Shown here in pieces: positions 44,565 through 56,497 of a stretch of DNA of 64,000 bases. The notes beneath the pieces are model-generated. The model did not search any database, was not told where the DNA came from, and was given only the letters and a program-made list of their open reading frames with translations. The position numbers were made by a program, and so were the translations under genes. The stretch lies in assembly GCF_026914305.1 (NCBI RefSeq), contig NZ_CP113866.1, forward strand, positions 1,987,501 to 2,051,500, in the 5' to 3' direction. Every line of letters begins with the position of its first letter. The stretch's first letter is position 1. The stretch comes from Caldicellulosiruptor acetigenus. Its GTDB lineage: Bacteria; Bacillota; Thermoanaerobacteria; Caldicellulosiruptorales; Caldicellulosiruptoraceae.

Positions 44565-46046
44565 TTAATTATCTCTTATTTTCTCTAATATAAAATCAAA
44601 CATCTTGTCTTTTTCTATCACGTCAGGATGCAAAATTGGCTTTGAAAGAAGACTTTTAATCCCCTCCGGGACCTCAACACCTGTCTTTGCATACAAAATC
44701 TCTAGTGCTTCAAACGGGTCAATATTATTATATTCACCATCAAACAAAGCGTTCAAAACATCTTTTGCAAACTTGTAAGGATTTGCAGTCTGAAGTACAA
44801 CCGTTTTTGTGTTATCAGAGGTCTGCTTTTGGTACTTGGTGTAAACATCAAACCCAACAGCAGAGTGCGGGTCAACAAGATAACCATATTCGCGGTAAAT
44901 AGTCTTTATGCTATTTCTTGTCTGGTCATCTGTGGAAAAATCGCCCCAGAAACTTTCCTGAATATCTTTTAAAACTTCTTCCTCAACTTTGAAATACCCC
45001 TCAGTTTTCAAATCTAACATGTATTTTTTTACTCTTTCTGAATCTCTTGTTACCAAATACAATAACCTTTCCAAATTACTTGCAACAAGAATATCCATTG
45101 AAGGTGAGATTGTTTTGTAAAACTTTCTTCTTCTGTCATATAAGCCCGTCCTGACAAAATCGGCAACCACACTGTTTATGTTCGAAGCAACAATCAGCTT
45201 ATTTATAGGAATTCCCATAAGTTTTGCGATAAAACCTGCCAATATATTGCCAAAATTGCCCGTCGGAACAACAAAGTTTATCTTTTCACCTTCAGATATA
45301 TCTCCAGCCTTTAAAAGCACCAGATAACTCCAGATATAGTATACAATCTGTGGAAGAAGCCTACCAAAATTTATTGAGTTTGCGGAGGTAAAGAAAAACC
45401 CCAGATTTTCGATTGTATCTATGCATTTTTTGCTTGTGAAAATCTCCTTCACACCAGATTGGGCATCATCAAAATTGCCTTTTATCCCGGCAACAAAAGT
45501 GTTTCTGCCTTCCTGGGTTGTCATCTGTCTTTTCTGAACATCTGACACACCCTCAGATGGATAAAACACAACTATCTTTGTTCTCTCCACATCCTTAAAC
45601 CCTTCCAAGGCAGCTTTGCCAGTATCGCCTGATGTTGCAACAAGTATTAGCGCCTGTTTGTAAAAACTCGGCATTGATTTTAACAAAAGATGAGGCAGAA
45701 CCTGCAACGCAACGTCTTTAAAAGCGTACGTCGGCCCGTGCCACAGCTCAAGTGCAAAAAGACCAGGACTGAGCTTTTTGATACCCACAATATCTTTTGT
45801 GTCAAACCTGCCACGGCTATATGCCCTGTCAATGCAATCAGCAATCTCTTCTTTTGTAAAATCTGTAAGGTAAAGCTCAAATATATATTTTGCAAGATTT
45901 GCGTAAGAGTCTATGTTTTTTATCTCTTCTGTGTCAAGAGATGGAATTGAAACAGGGGTGTAAAGCCCACCATCTTCAGCTATTCCCCTGTAAATAGCCT
46001 CTTTTGCCTGCACCTCTTTGCTCCCTCTTGTGCTTATATATCGCAT
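44565..46046 (-). CDS. threC: threonine synthase
   Basis: The usual gene symbol is thrC. PLP enzyme converting O-phosphohomoserine to threonine, 493 aa, of the long class with the N-terminal MRYISTRG and GIAEDGGLYTP (about 23-33). The PLP lysine is in HGPTYAFKDVALQ (about 110); the phosphate loop is PTGNFGNILAG near 265. A GTG three codons earlier (46055) overlaps the GAGGTG ribosome site, so ATG at 46046 is chosen. It lies 17 nt downstream of rex and is probably cotranscribed. Confidence 0.95.
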   Translation of the reverse strand: MRYISTRGSKEVQAKEAIYRGIAEDGGLYTPVSIPSLDTEEIKNIDSYANLAKYIFELYLTDFTKEEIADCIDRAYSRGRFDTKDIVGIKKLSPGLFALELWHGPTYAFKDVALQVLPHLLLKSMPSFYKQALILVATSGDTGKAALEGFKDVERTKIVVFYPSEGVSDVQKRQMTTQEGRNTFVAGIKGNFDDAQSGVKEIFTSKKCIDTIENLGFFFTSANSINFGRLLPQIVYYIWSYLVLLKAGDISEGEKINFVVPTGNFGNILAGFIAKLMGIPINKLIVASNINSVVADFVRTGLYDRRRKFYKTISPSMDILVASNLERLLYLVTRDSERVKKYMLDLKTEGYFKVEEEVLKDIQESFWGDFSTDDQTRNSIKTIYREYGYLVDPHSAVGFDVYTKYQKQTSDNTKTVVLQTANPYKFAKDVLNALFDGEYNNIDPFEALEILYAKTGVEVPEGIKSLLSKPILHPDVIEKDKMFDFILEKIRDN

Positions 46047-46063
46047 CCATTTCACCTCAAGTC

Positions 46064-46717
46064 TTACTTTATTCTCTCTTTTTCAAGAAGTTTTTCATTT
46101 AGCTTGTACGACAGCACCATCAGACTGTCAATCAGATGCACATTCTCAACAACCACATCACCTTTTACCTCAATCTCCTTTGCAGTAAAATTCCAAATAC
46201 CCTTTATGCCACCTTCAACCATTATATCTGCAACCTCTTGCGCAACATCTGCTGGCACACACAGAACACCAATGTCAACATCATTCTTTTTGATAAAATC
46301 TTTAAGCTTGTCAACGTGTTCAATCTTTATATCGCGGATAGTTTTCCCTACCTTTTGAGGGTCAATATCAAATAGTCCGATGAGCCTGAAACCCTTTTTA
46401 TAAAAGTTAGCATAATTTGCCAATGCCTGACCAAGGTTACCTACTCCTACAATGACCATTTTAAAATTCCTGTCAAGCCCCAAAATTTTTACAAGATTCT
46501 CATAAAGAACCTGTGTGCTGTAACCATATCCTTGCTGTCCAAACCCGCCAAAATTGTTAAAGTCTTGCCTTACCTGGGAAGCCGTATAACCCATTCTCTG
46601 GCTCAGCTCTGACGAGGATATTCTCATAATATCATGGTTTAAAAGGTCTTCAACATACCGAAGATACCTCGGCAACCTTCTTATAACCGCAAGTGAGATG
46701 TTCTTTTTTTTGAACAA
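46064..46717 (-). CDS. rex: redox-sensing transcriptional repressor
   Basis: 217 aa. N-terminal winged helix (about 1-80; RRLPRYLRYVEDLL, SSELSQRMGYTASQVRQDF) binds DNA, and the Rossmann domain (GVGNLGQALANY near 92) senses NADH/NAD+. The C-terminal helix swaps between subunits. The start is TTG at 46717 with AGGGGGAG five bases upstream. Rex typically controls fermentation genes in anaerobes; no clear Rex operator was seen in this window. Confidence 0.95.
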   Translation of the reverse strand: MFKKKNISLAVIRRLPRYLRYVEDLLNHDIMRISSSELSQRMGYTASQVRQDFNNFGGFGQQGYGYSTQVLYENLVKILGLDRNFKMVIVGVGNLGQALANYANFYKKGFRLIGLFDIDPQKVGKTIRDIKIEHVDKLKDFIKKNDVDIGVLCVPADVAQEVADIMVEGGIKGIWNFTAKEIEVKGDVVVENVHLIDSLMVLSYKLNEKLLEKERIK

Positions 46718-46774
46718 CTTTTCTCCCCCTTATTTTCTTTTGATATTTTTTTGACATACTTCTTCTAAATTAAA

Positions 46775-46800
46775 AGCCTGTTTCAAACTCAAAACAGGCT
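46775..46800 (-). terminator. terminator downstream of yabR
   Basis: AGCCTGTTT / AAACAGGCT hairpin, followed on the minus strand by TTTTAATTT. Confidence 0.75.
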
Positions 46801-46801
46801 G

Positions 46802-47164
46802 TTATCTTCTTTTCCCGTCAAATCTCTTGTTGTACTCTACTATCTTTTGATTGCTATCTTTTAAAAACTTTGAAAGTTTTGCTTCAAAATCATCTTTTGT
46901 TCTTTTCCTCTCATTTTCTCTTTTCATTGCTTCATTTGCTCTCTTTATCGATAGGCTGATTTTACCATCTTCTTTTACATTGATAACCTTTACCTTAACA
47001 GTTTGATTTTCTTTTAAATATTTTTTTATATCCTCAACAAACTCATCTGCCACTTCTGAGATGTGAACAAGCCCAACTTTGCCGTCTGGAAGTTCAACAA
47101 ACGCACCAAACTGTGTTATGCCCTTTACAATACCTTCTAATATCTGACCTCTTTTGATTGACAC
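46802..47164 (-). CDS. yabR: S1-domain RNA-binding protein (YabR-like)
   Basis: 120 aa: one S1 domain (residues 3-73; GQILEGIVKGITQFGAFVEL, GLVHISEVAD, VKVKVINV) and a basic, probably unstructured tail. The position after divIC matches yabR of Bacillus. Expected to associate with ribosomes or RNA; precise role unclear. Confidence 0.88.
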   Translation of the reverse strand: MSIKRGQILEGIVKGITQFGAFVELPDGKVGLVHISEVADEFVEDIKKYLKENQTVKVKVINVKEDGKISLSIKRANEAMKRENERKRTKDDFEAKLSKFLKDSNQKIVEYNKRFDGKRR

Positions 47165-47177
47165 AAAATAGCCTCCT

Positions 47178-47477
47178 CTACTCTTTTTTCTTTTTGTTCT
47201 TATCTATAAACACAATCTCATCCTTGCCAACAAGCCCAAGCTTTTCCCTCGCTACTTGCTGAATGTAGTCTTTTGTCCCAACATACTGCGCAAGCCTTTT
47301 TAGATATTCATTTTCTTTTTTGATTCTTTCTATCTGGACAATGACTTCCCGCTGCTGAGCTTTTACCTGTTTTAAAATCATCTGCTGTTTGAAAACTGTT
47401 GTGGCTGAATATATAAAAAAGGTTATTACAAATGCAAGTACTATAATTCTTTTCAGCGCTTTAAAAAATTTCTTCAT
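47178..47477 (-). CDS. divIC: septum formation initiator (FtsB/DivIC family)
   Basis: About 99 aa: one transmembrane helix (about 10-30), then a coiled coil (about 35-65) and the family-typical segment YVGTKDYIQQVAREKLGLVG. Part of the FtsL-DivIB division subcomplex. The frame extends 17 codons upstream to 47528, but GGAAG lies seven bases before ATG 47477, inside that longer frame. Confidence 0.85.
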   Translation of the reverse strand: MKKFFKALKRIIVLAFVITFFIYSATTVFKQQMILKQVKAQQREVIVQIERIKKENEYLKRLAQYVGTKDYIQQVAREKLGLVGKDEIVFIDKNKKKKE

Positions 47478-47531
47478 AGCTTGTCTTCCTTTTTGGAAAC
47501 TCTCAAAAGTGTAGTTATATTCTATCACAAT

Positions 47532-47852
47532 TCATCTTTTATTAAAAGATAAAACTTTGTTCACCTTTTTTAAAAATCCTTTATAGAGTGGCGAAATGGT
47601 ATTTTTATAAACATAAATACCGCAAGCTATTGCCAAAAAGGTGTACCATTTGAGTGTATAAAAATTTATAAACATAAGACCCGCTATCAATATTGCTGTG
47701 GATAAAATTGAAGATGCAAAAAATAAAAGTTCTTTTGTTCGGCGCTTTAATATCCTTTTGAAAAAGAATGAATCAAATACAACTCCTACTACAAATCCAA
47801 GAAAAAAACAGCTTGTAAAATCCGTAATCTGCTCAAATACGCTTGCCGGCAA
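47532..47852 (-). CDS. yabQ: spore cortex biosynthesis protein YabQ-like
   Basis: About 106 aa with three or four membrane segments and the typical early motif FFLGFVVGVVFDSFF. In Bacillus it is needed for spore cortex formation. The frame runs back into yabP, but the position of GAGAGGCG seven bases before TTG at 47852 indicates a TTG start 13 nt after the yabP stop. Confidence 0.72.
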   Translation of the reverse strand: MPASVFEQITDFTSCFFLGFVVGVVFDSFFFKRILKRRTKELLFFASSILSTAILIAGLMFINFYTLKWYTFLAIACGIYVYKNTISPLYKGFLKKVNKVLSFNKR

Positions 47853-47865
47853 TCTTTTTCGCCTC

Positions 47866-48147
47866 TCATTTAAAAAGTCGTGACAGCAAACCTTTTTTAG
47901 GACTTTCACCATACTCAAGCGAATAAATCTGTCCTTCTATGAATACTTCACCTGTCTCTGTGTTTATTTTATTTATTCTAAGGTCAAACCCTTTTATTAC
48001 AAGCAATTCATCATTGACAATCAAGATGATATTGTTCTCATCAAAGCTCTCAACATCATCAACACCATTTATTGTTATCTTTTCCCTGCTTTCGATAAGC
48101 ACACTGTGAATTTTAGATTTTAGATTTTTTCTTTCATCCATTACCAT
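47866..48147 (-). CDS. yabP: sporulation protein YabP-like
   Basis: 93 aa of the YabP/YqfC fold, with REKITINGVDDVESFDENNI and the closing FIEGQIYSLEYG. ATG at 48147 follows GAAGGATG; a second in-frame ATG two codons later is also possible. The order rqcP-yabP-yabQ-divIC-yabR follows Bacillus. Confidence 0.85.
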   Translation of the reverse strand: MVMDERKNLKSKIHSVLIESREKITINGVDDVESFDENNIILIVNDELLVIKGFDLRINKINTETGEVFIEGQIYSLEYGESPKKGLLSRLFK

Positions 48148-48235
48148 GTGGCATCCTTCAAAAATATTCTCAGCATCACAATAATAACTATATTTATTCT
48201 GACAGAAAATTATGTCAAAACCTATTCAGAAAACC

Positions 48236-48478
48236 TTACTCCATCACCTCATACATTGAACTTGCCAGATTCTTTTGGACCTTTTCATCAACACTTGTCA
48301 CTTTGCATTTAAAGACTCTGTCACCAAAGTGCACCTCAATGACATCTCCAACTTTGACATCTGTTGATGGTTTTGCTACTTTTCCGTTCACAAATACTCT
48401 TCCCGCTTCGCACGCTTCCTGTGCCAAAGTCCTTCTTTTGATAATTCTCGACACTTTTAGATACTTGTCTATTCGCAT
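48236..48478 (-). CDS. rqcP: S4-domain RNA-binding protein, RqcP/YabO-like
   Basis: 80 aa, essentially one S4 domain: MRIDKYLKVSRIIKRRTLAQ, CEAGRVFVNGKVAKPS, and DVIEVHFGDR. RqcP works with RqcH in alanine tailing of stalled nascent chains on 50S subunits. The gene order matches yabO of Bacillus. Confidence 0.9.
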   Translation of the reverse strand: MRIDKYLKVSRIIKRRTLAQEACEAGRVFVNGKVAKPSTDVKVGDVIEVHFGDRVFKCKVTSVDEKVQKNLASSMYEVME

Positions 48479-48541
48479 TTTTTAAAGTCCCCACCTTCTT
48501 TGAGCCTTCTAAAAAAATCATAAAAGCGACGAAAAATTTAT

Positions 48542-48568
48542 GGCTGCAGCTAAAAACTGGCTGCAGCC
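48542..48568 (-). terminator. terminator downstream of hup
   Basis: Perfect GGCTGCAG / CTGCAGCC stem; ATAAATTTTTCG follows on the minus strand. Confidence 0.75.
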
Positions 48569-48631
48569 GAGTTAACATTAAAGCAAAGTTTTGCCCCTCT
48601 TTTTAAAAAACCTCTATATCGACCAAAAAAC

Positions 48632-48907
48632 CTATTTTGCAACAGCATCTTTCAACATTTTGCCTGCTTTGAACACAGGTACCTTTGTTGCTGGAATCTT
48701 TATCTCTTCTTGAGTTTGAGGATTTCTGCCAACTCTTTCTGCCCTCTCTCTTACCTCAAATGAACCAAAACCAACAAGCTGAACCTTTTCCCCCTTAGAG
48801 AGTGCCTCTGTTACTGCATCTACGAACGCATTTAGTGCCTTTTCAGCATCCTTCTTTGTAAGACCACTCTTCTCTGCCATTGCCGAAATCAAATCTGTTT
48901 TGTTCAT
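48632..48907 (-). CDS. hup: HU-family DNA-binding protein
   Basis: 91 aa, canonical HU length. Start [20 protein letters not shown], then the core [20 protein letters not shown] and the DNA-binding arm with [15 protein letters not shown] start after GAGGAGG. Own promoter in the gap to mazG. Confidence 0.97.
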   Translation of the reverse strand: MNKTDLISAMAEKSGLTKKDAEKALNAFVDAVTEALSKGEKVQLVGFGSFEVRERAERVGRNPQTQEEIKIPATKVPVFKAGKMLKDAVAK

Positions 48908-48960
48908 TCTTTCTTACCTCCTCGCGTATTTTGTGATATTCTAAATATTTCTATTCTATA

Positions 48961-48988
48961 TTTATATCAAAAATCCTTCTTTTTTCAA
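48961..48988 (-). promoter_or_regulatory. hup promoter
   Basis: TTGAAA (48988-48983), 16-nt spacer, TATAAA (48966-48961) on the minus strand; about 55 nt before the start. Confidence 0.55.
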
Positions 48989-48995
48989 GCCTTTT

Positions 48996-49766
48996 CTAAA
49001 CTTTTTTTGCCTCTTCCCAAAATTTGTCCATATCTTCAAGGCTCATTTCGTTCAATTTTTTACCTTGTTTCGAGGCACTTTCCTCTACATGTGAAAATCT
49101 GGTTATGAACTTCTTAACTGTTCTGTGCAAGGCTTCTTCAGGGTCAACATCAAAAAACCTTGCTATATTCACAACTGCAAAAAGAAGGTCGCCAATTTCT
49201 TCTTCAATTTTCTCTTTTTTATCATTTTTCGACAAACACTCCTTTAACTCTTCAAGTTCTTCATATGCTTTATTTAGAGCACCTTCATAACTTTCCCAAT
49301 CAAATCCCACTTTAGCTGCTTTTTCTTGAACCTTATAACTTCTCATAAGAGCTGGAAGATGTTTTGGAATTCTTTTCATGCTCTCTGTAACCGTTTCAAC
49401 TTCTTTTTCATTGTTTTTAATTTTATCCCAGTTTTGAAGAACCTCTTCAGCGGTTGAAAAGTTGTCGCTACCAAATACATGTGTATGCCTTCTCTTCATC
49501 TTCTGACAGATGTCATAAATAACCTCGTAGATATCAAATCTACCGTTTTCCTGAGCAATTTTGGCATGAAATACTACTTGTAAAAGCAGGTCTCCAAGTT
49601 CTTCTTTAAGTTTTGTAAAGTCTTTCTCGTCTATGGCTTCAATAACCTCATATGTCTCTTCGATGAGGTACTTTTTAAGACTTTCATGTGTCTGCTGTCT
49701 ATCCCACGGACATTTGCTCCTGAGTATGTCCATTATTTCTACAAGTTCCTCAAAGCTTGCTTTCAT
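48996..49766 (-). CDS. mazG: nucleoside triphosphate pyrophosphohydrolase
   Basis: 256 aa with two MazG repeats. N-terminal CPWDRQQTHESLKKYLIEE and the metal-binding EELGDLLLQVVFHA (about 55-68); C-terminal repeat EEEIGDLLFAVVNIARF (about 190). Hydrolyses NTPs to NMP and PPi, thought to clean non-canonical nucleotides. It is the shorter form, without the SAM-methyltransferase part of Bacillus YabN. Confidence 0.93.
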   Translation of the reverse strand: MKASFEELVEIMDILRSKCPWDRQQTHESLKKYLIEETYEVIEAIDEKDFTKLKEELGDLLLQVVFHAKIAQENGRFDIYEVIYDICQKMKRRHTHVFGSDNFSTAEEVLQNWDKIKNNEKEVETVTESMKRIPKHLPALMRSYKVQEKAAKVGFDWESYEGALNKAYEELEELKECLSKNDKKEKIEEEIGDLLFAVVNIARFFDVDPEEALHRTVKKFITRFSHVEESASKQGKKLNEMSLEDMDKFWEEAKKV

Positions 49767-49799
49767 CTTCTGACCTCTCCTGCACCAGATTTTTATAAG

Positions 49800-50084
49800 C
49801 TATATTATACCACTATTTTTAGAAAGAAGCTGTGATTTTTTGATAAGGTACTTTCTCTTGGTTGCAAGCCCTCCTCTTATGTGCCTCTCTTGCTTATTTC
49901 TTTCCAATATAGCTCTTACCTGCCTGTAAAGTCCTTTGTCAATGTACAAAAGCCTTTCTGTAAGGTCATTGTGAATTGTGGACTTTGACACACCCAAAAT
50001 CCTTGCAACCTTCCTCACAGTTGCATTGTACTTAATCATAATTTCTGCTGCCAAAATCACTCTTTTTTCAATATCCTCCTTCAA
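49800..50084 (-). CDS. spoIIID: sporulation transcriptional regulator SpoIIID
   Basis: 94 aa. Helix-turn-helix at about 18-45 (NATVRKVARILGVSKSTIHNDL) followed by the family-specific basic C terminus (ERHIRGGLATKRKY). In spore formers it adjusts mother-cell gene expression under sigma-E and sigma-K. ATG after AAGGAGG. It is divergent from nfnA. Confidence 0.94.
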   Translation of the reverse strand: MKEDIEKRVILAAEIMIKYNATVRKVARILGVSKSTIHNDLTERLLYIDKGLYRQVRAILERNKQERHIRGGLATKRKYLIKKSQLLSKNSGII

Positions 50085-50176
50085 TGTCTTGTCCTCCAGA
50101 ACATTTCTCTTACTTAGGATTATATGCTACATCTCAAAGAAGCTTTCCCTACAAAAGAGTAATAGTCAAGTTTTTG

Positions 50177-50193
50177 TCAAACTTTATGTTTGA
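50177..50193. repeat. small inverted repeat over the nfnAB -35 region
   Basis: TCAAAC (50177-50182), TTTAT, GTTTGA (50188-50193). It overlaps the -35 box and could be an operator; six-base arms are also possible by chance in AT-rich DNA. Confidence 0.4.
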
Positions 50194-50218
50194 ATTTTCA
50201 GAGCTTTTTTGATACTAT
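50190..50218 (+). promoter_or_regulatory. nfnAB promoter
   Basis: TTGAAT (50190-50195), 17-nt spacer, TACTAT (50213-50218), about 36 nt before the nfnA start. Confidence 0.5.
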
Positions 50219-50253
50219 ATATTAAAATCTGTGTTTATGCAGGTGAGAAAAAA

Positions 50254-52496
<2,243 letters not shown>

Positions 52497-52514
52497 TCCT
52501 TACACTAAAATACA

Positions 52515-52556
52515 AATAAAGGCTGCCTTCTCTCTTTTGAGATGGCAGCCTTTATT
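52515..52556. terminator. bidirectional terminator between nfnB and glnA
   Basis: 13-bp arms AATAAAGGCTGCC (52515-52527) / GGCAGCCTTTATT (52544-52556); U-rich on both sides. Confidence 0.85.
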
Positions 52557-52562
52557 GTTAAA

Positions 52563-53900
52563 TTAGTACTTTGTAAGATATGAGTCAATCTCCCATTGAT
52601 GTACTTTTGTTCTGTAATCGTCCCATTCAAGCTTCTTTGCTTCTAAGTACTTTTCAAAGATGTGGTCTCCAAGTGTCTCTCTCATAAGAGCGCTGTTTTC
52701 AAACTCTTTGATTGCCTCTTCTAAGCTTCCTGGCAAGCTTCCAATTCCACGTTTTGCCCTTTCCTCTTCGCTCATTATGAAGATGTTTTCTTCAACTGGT
52801 TCTGGCGGCTCAATTTTGTTCTTAATGCCATCAAGCCCAGCTGCCAAAACAGCTGCAAATGCAAGGTATGGATTTGCTGATGGGTCTGGGCATCTTAGCT
52901 CAACTCTTGTTGCCTGACCTCTTTTAGCTGGAACTCTTATAAGCGGGCTTCTGTTCCTTGGTGACCATGCGATGTAAACTGGTGCTTCATACCCTGGCAC
53001 TAATCTCTTGTATGAGTTTACAAGCGGATTTGTAACAAGTGCAAACTCTCTTGCGTGCTTCATAAGACCACCAATGAAGTAATATGCCTCTTTTGAAAGC
53101 TGGAGCTTGTCATTTGGGTCTAAAAATGCATTCTTGCCATCAGATACCCTTGCAAGAGACATATTTGTATGCATTCCAGAACCATTGATTCCATATATTG
53201 GTTTTGGCATGAATGTTGCATGCAGGCCATGTCTTTGTGCAATTGTCTTTACAACAAGCTTGAATGTCACAACATTGTCAGCTGTATAGAGTGCATCGTC
53301 GTATTTAAAGTCAATCTCATGCTGACCAGGTGCAACCTCATGGTGAGATGCTTCTATCTCAAATCCCATCTCCTCTAAAGTCAATACCATGTCTCTTCTT
53401 GCATCCTCGCCCAAATCAACAGGTGCTAAATCAAAATATCCACCCTGGTCATGTGTCTGCAAAGTTGGATTGCCATTTTCGTCTGTGAGGAACAAGAAAA
53501 ATTCTATCTCTGGTCCAACAAAAAACTTATATCCCATCTCTTCAGCCTTTTTGAGCATCTTCTTTAACACACCACGTGGACAGCCAGGGAACGGTGTTCC
53601 ATCTGGAAGGTAAACGTCACAAATCAGTCTTGCTACTTTGTTTGGTGACGGTCTCCATGGGAAGATTGTGAATGTGTTAAGGTCTGGTCTTAAATACATG
53701 TCTGACTCCTGAATTCTTACAAACCCTTCGATTGACGAACCATCAAACATAATCTCATTGTTCAACACTGCTTCAAGCTGCTCAACAGGAACAGCAACAT
53801 TCTTTAAAATTCCGAAAATGTCCACAAACTGGAGTCTTATAAATTTTACATCCTGCTCCTTGCATATGCGAATGATGTCTTCCTTGGTGTAATTCTTCAT
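52563..53900 (-). CDS. glnA: glutamine synthetase, type I
   Basis: 445 aa, the length of the Firmicute GSI-alpha class. Conserved parts: [10 protein letters not shown] near 48, metal ligand GPEIEFFLF near 128, [14 protein letters not shown] near 184, HATFMPKP near 235, [11 protein letters not shown] near 246, and [19 protein letters not shown] near 300. It lacks the adenylylation-site region of the beta class. A longer frame from 53918 includes GGAGGGG; ATG at 53900 lies nine bases after it. Confidence 0.97.
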   Translation of the reverse strand: MKNYTKEDIIRICKEQDVKFIRLQFVDIFGILKNVAVPVEQLEAVLNNEIMFDGSSIEGFVRIQESDMYLRPDLNTFTIFPWRPSPNKVARLICDVYLPDGTPFPGCPRGVLKKMLKKAEEMGYKFFVGPEIEFFLFLTDENGNPTLQTHDQGGYFDLAPVDLGEDARRDMVLTLEEMGFEIEASHHEVAPGQHEIDFKYDDALYTADNVVTFKLVVKTIAQRHGLHATFMPKPIYGINGSGMHTNMSLARVSDGKNAFLDPNDKLQLSKEAYYFIGGLMKHAREFALVTNPLVNSYKRLVPGYEAPVYIAWSPRNRSPLIRVPAKRGQATRVELRCPDPSANPYLAFAAVLAAGLDGIKNKIEPPEPVEENIFIMSEEERAKRGIGSLPGSLEEAIKEFENSALMRETLGDHIFEKYLEAKKLEWDDYRTKVHQWEIDSYLTKY

Positions 53901-53949
53901 TACAAAATTCCCCTCCATTCAAAGATTTTTGATATTATGAGTAAACAAA

Positions 53950-53996
53950 AAAGGACAAAGACGCCCACTTTAAACTTCAGGACGCCTTTGTCCTTT
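53950..53996 (-). terminator. terminator downstream of ftsH
   Basis: AAAGGACAAAGRCG-type stem: AAAGGACAAAG at one end pairs with CTTTGTCCTTT at the other (one G-T pair inside), and TTTTTTG follows on the minus strand. Confidence 0.8.
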
Positions 53997-54060
53997 CAAT
54001 TTTATTATATTATATTCTTCGAAAAAATGCAACTACATTTTTATAATCTTTCATACCTTT

Positions 54061-55911
54061 TTAAGCCGGCTGAGGTTGAGCATCTTCAAAAACAAGTTTT
54101 CTAAACTCTTCGCCCGTGAGCTTTTCTTTTTCTAAAAGTGCATTTGCCACCTTGTGAAGCTTATCAATGTTCGCTTTAAGTATCTCTTCAGCCTTTTTAT
54201 AAGCTTCTTCAATAATGCTCTTTATTTCTCTGTCTATCTCAGCAGCAACCTCTTCTGAGTAGTTCCTTGCAAGTGCAAGGTCCCTTCCCAAGAACACTTC
54301 TTCCTGCTCTGTTCCAAAGGTCATAGGACCAAGTTTATCAGACATTCCATATTTTGTTACCATGTCCCTTGCAATCTTGGTTGCTCTTTTTATATCAGAT
54401 GCTGCACCTGTTGATACATCTTCCAAAACAAGCTTTTCTGCAACTCTTCCGCCAAGAAGGGTCACAATCTCTCGCATCATATCAGATTTTGATGCATAGA
54501 ACTTGTCTTCCTTTGGAAGATACATAGTGTACCCGCCGGCATACCCTCTTGGTATAATTGAAACCTCATGGACAGGTTCAGAATCAGGAATCATGGTACG
54601 AACAATTGCATGACCTGCTTCATGGTATGCTGTAAGTTTCTTTTCTTTTTCAGTGTAAACTCTGCTCCTTTTTTCGGGCCCCATCAACACTTTAGCCACA
54701 GCTTCCTGAACCTCTTCCATGTTAATCTGTCTTTTGCCCTTTCTTGCTGCTAAAAGTGCAGCCTCATTCAAAAGATTTTCAAGGTCAGCACCAGTAAACC
54801 CAGCTGTTATCTTTGCTATTTGAGACAAGTCAACATCTTCACCAAGAGGCTTGTTACGTGCATGGACTTTTAAAATCTCTTCTCTTGCCTTTGCGTCTGG
54901 AACATTTACAACAATCTGCCTGTCAAATCTGCCAGGTCGCAAAAGTGCAGGGTCCAATATGTCAGGTCTGTTTGTTGCCGCCATTACAATTATTCCTTCA
55001 TTTGTTCCAAACCCGTCCATCTCAACAAGAAGTTGGTTTAAAGTCTGTTCTCTTTCGTCATGACCTCCGCCAAGCCCTGCTCCCCTGTGACGGCCAACTG
55101 CGTCTATCTCGTCTATGAACACAACACATGGAGCATTTCTCTTTGCTTGGTCAAAAAGGTCTCTCACTCTTGCTGCACCAACACCAACAAACATCTCAAC
55201 AAAGTCAGAACCCGATATGCTGAAAAATGGAACTCCTGCCTCGCCTGCAACTGCTTTTGCTAAAAGGGTTTTACCTGTTCCAGGCGGTCCGACAAGCAAA
55301 ATCCCTTTTGGAATTCTCGCACCAAGTTCGATATACTTTCTTGGATTTTTGAGAAAATCAATAACCTCTTTGAGTTCTTCTTTTTCTTCATCTGCACCTG
55401 CAACGTCTGCAAATGTGACTTTCTTTTTAAGGTCCTGAATTGTCTTTGCACGCGATTTTGTAAACGACATTATCTTGCTGCCGCCACCTTGGGTCTGCTG
55501 CAGCATGAATATCCATACAAAAATCATCAAGCCAGCAAAGATTAGCATTGGCAAAAAGGTCGAAAGCCACCATGGTACTTGCGGCGGTTCTTTTGTCACT
55601 ATTTGAATCTTCTTTGCCTGAATGGCTGGCTGTATCTGGTCCAAAAACTTGTCTGGAGACGGTACAAACACATTGTCAAACTTGGTGCCGTCTGCATACT
55701 GTCCAGACACATTGTTATAGCTCAAAACAATCCTTGTCACCTTGCCATCGTTTATATCGTTTATGAGTTCTGAATAAATTACCTCTCTTCTTTCGCTCAA
55801 ATTTGAAAAGAGCTGATTGTACGAAAGCCCTCCACTTAAAATATCTACAAGTAACAAAATTACAAGGGCTATCAGAATATAAATTGTTGCAGTTTTAAAT
55901 AGGTTCCTCAA
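54061..55911 (-). CDS. ftsH: ATP-dependent zinc metalloprotease
   Basis: 616 aa membrane-anchored AAA+ protease. Two transmembrane helices (about 8-25 and 115-137) flank a small extracytoplasmic domain. The AAA module has Walker A GPPGTGKT near 207, Walker [12 protein letters not shown] near 262 and the second region of homology RPGRFDR; the protease zinc site is HEAGH near 430. Last gene of tilS-hpt-ftsH. Confidence 0.98.
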   Translation of the reverse strand: MRNLFKTATIYILIALVILLLVDILSGGLSYNQLFSNLSERREVIYSELINDINDGKVTRIVLSYNNVSGQYADGTKFDNVFVPSPDKFLDQIQPAIQAKKIQIVTKEPPQVPWWLSTFLPMLIFAGLMIFVWIFMLQQTQGGGSKIMSFTKSRAKTIQDLKKKVTFADVAGADEEKEELKEVIDFLKNPRKYIELGARIPKGILLVGPPGTGKTLLAKAVAGEAGVPFFSISGSDFVEMFVGVGAARVRDLFDQAKRNAPCVVFIDEIDAVGRHRGAGLGGGHDEREQTLNQLLVEMDGFGTNEGIIVMAATNRPDILDPALLRPGRFDRQIVVNVPDAKAREEILKVHARNKPLGEDVDLSQIAKITAGFTGADLENLLNEAALLAARKGKRQINMEEVQEAVAKVLMGPEKRSRVYTEKEKKLTAYHEAGHAIVRTMIPDSEPVHEVSIIPRGYAGGYTMYLPKEDKFYASKSDMMREIVTLLGGRVAEKLVLEDVSTGAASDIKRATKIARDMVTKYGMSDKLGPMTFGTEQEEVFLGRDLALARNYSEEVAAEIDREIKSIIEEAYKKAEEILKANIDKLHKVANALLEKEKLTGEEFRKLVFEDAQPQPA

Positions 55912-55957
55912 TTGTAAATAGGCACTCCCTTCAAGTATTCTAAAATTAAATTTTATT

Positions 55958-56497
55958 CTATTCCAAAACGCCTATATAAGGCAGGTTCCTGTAAAGTCCT
56001 GCATAATCAAGCCCATAACCAATTACAAACTTATCTGGTATCTCAAACCCCTTGTAATGTATCTCCACATCCACTTTTCGTCTGCTGGGTTTGTCAAGCA
56101 TGGTACAAATTTTAAGAGTTCTCGGTTTTCTTCCTCTCAAATACTCGGTTATATACCTTAAAGTCAGACCTGTGTCAACAATGTCCTCAACAAGCAAAAC
56201 ATCCTTGCCTTCTATGCTTGTGTCAAGGTCTTTTAGAATTCTTACAATTCCTGATGAAGATGTTGAGTTTCCATAACTTGACACTGCCATAAACTCTATC
56301 TTAACAGGAATTGTTATCTGTCTTAAGAGGTCTGCCATGAAAATTACCCCACCTTTTAAAATACATACCATTAAAAAATCGTCACTATCTTTATAATCTT
56401 CAGAAATTTTTTGTCCAAGCTCTTTTACTTTTTGTTTTATCTGCTCCTCAGTGATTAAAATCTCTTTTACTTTGAGCGATATGTCTTTCACTGTCAC
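55958..56497 (-). CDS. hpt: hypoxanthine phosphoribosyltransferase
   Basis: 179 aa. PRPP-binding loop [16 protein letters not shown] (about 99-114), the flexible-loop region [11 protein letters not shown] near 74 and [20 protein letters not shown] at the end. Purine salvage. GTG start, overlapping the tilS stop by 4 nt (GTGA). Confidence 0.96.
   Translation of the reverse strand: MTVKDISLKVKEILITEEQIKQKVKELGQKISEDYKDSDDFLMVCILKGGVIFMADLLRQITIPVKIEFMAVSSYGNSTSSSGIVRILKDLDTSIEGKDVLLVEDIVDTGLTLRYITEYLRGRKPRTLKICTMLDKPSRRKVDVEIHYKGFEIPDKFVIGYGLDYAGLYRNLPYIGVLE

Noticed and set aside
46718-46774. Rex operator near rex
   Set aside because: No TTGTTAA-type palindrome is present; only AT-rich sequence with an isolated TTGACA on the opposite strand.
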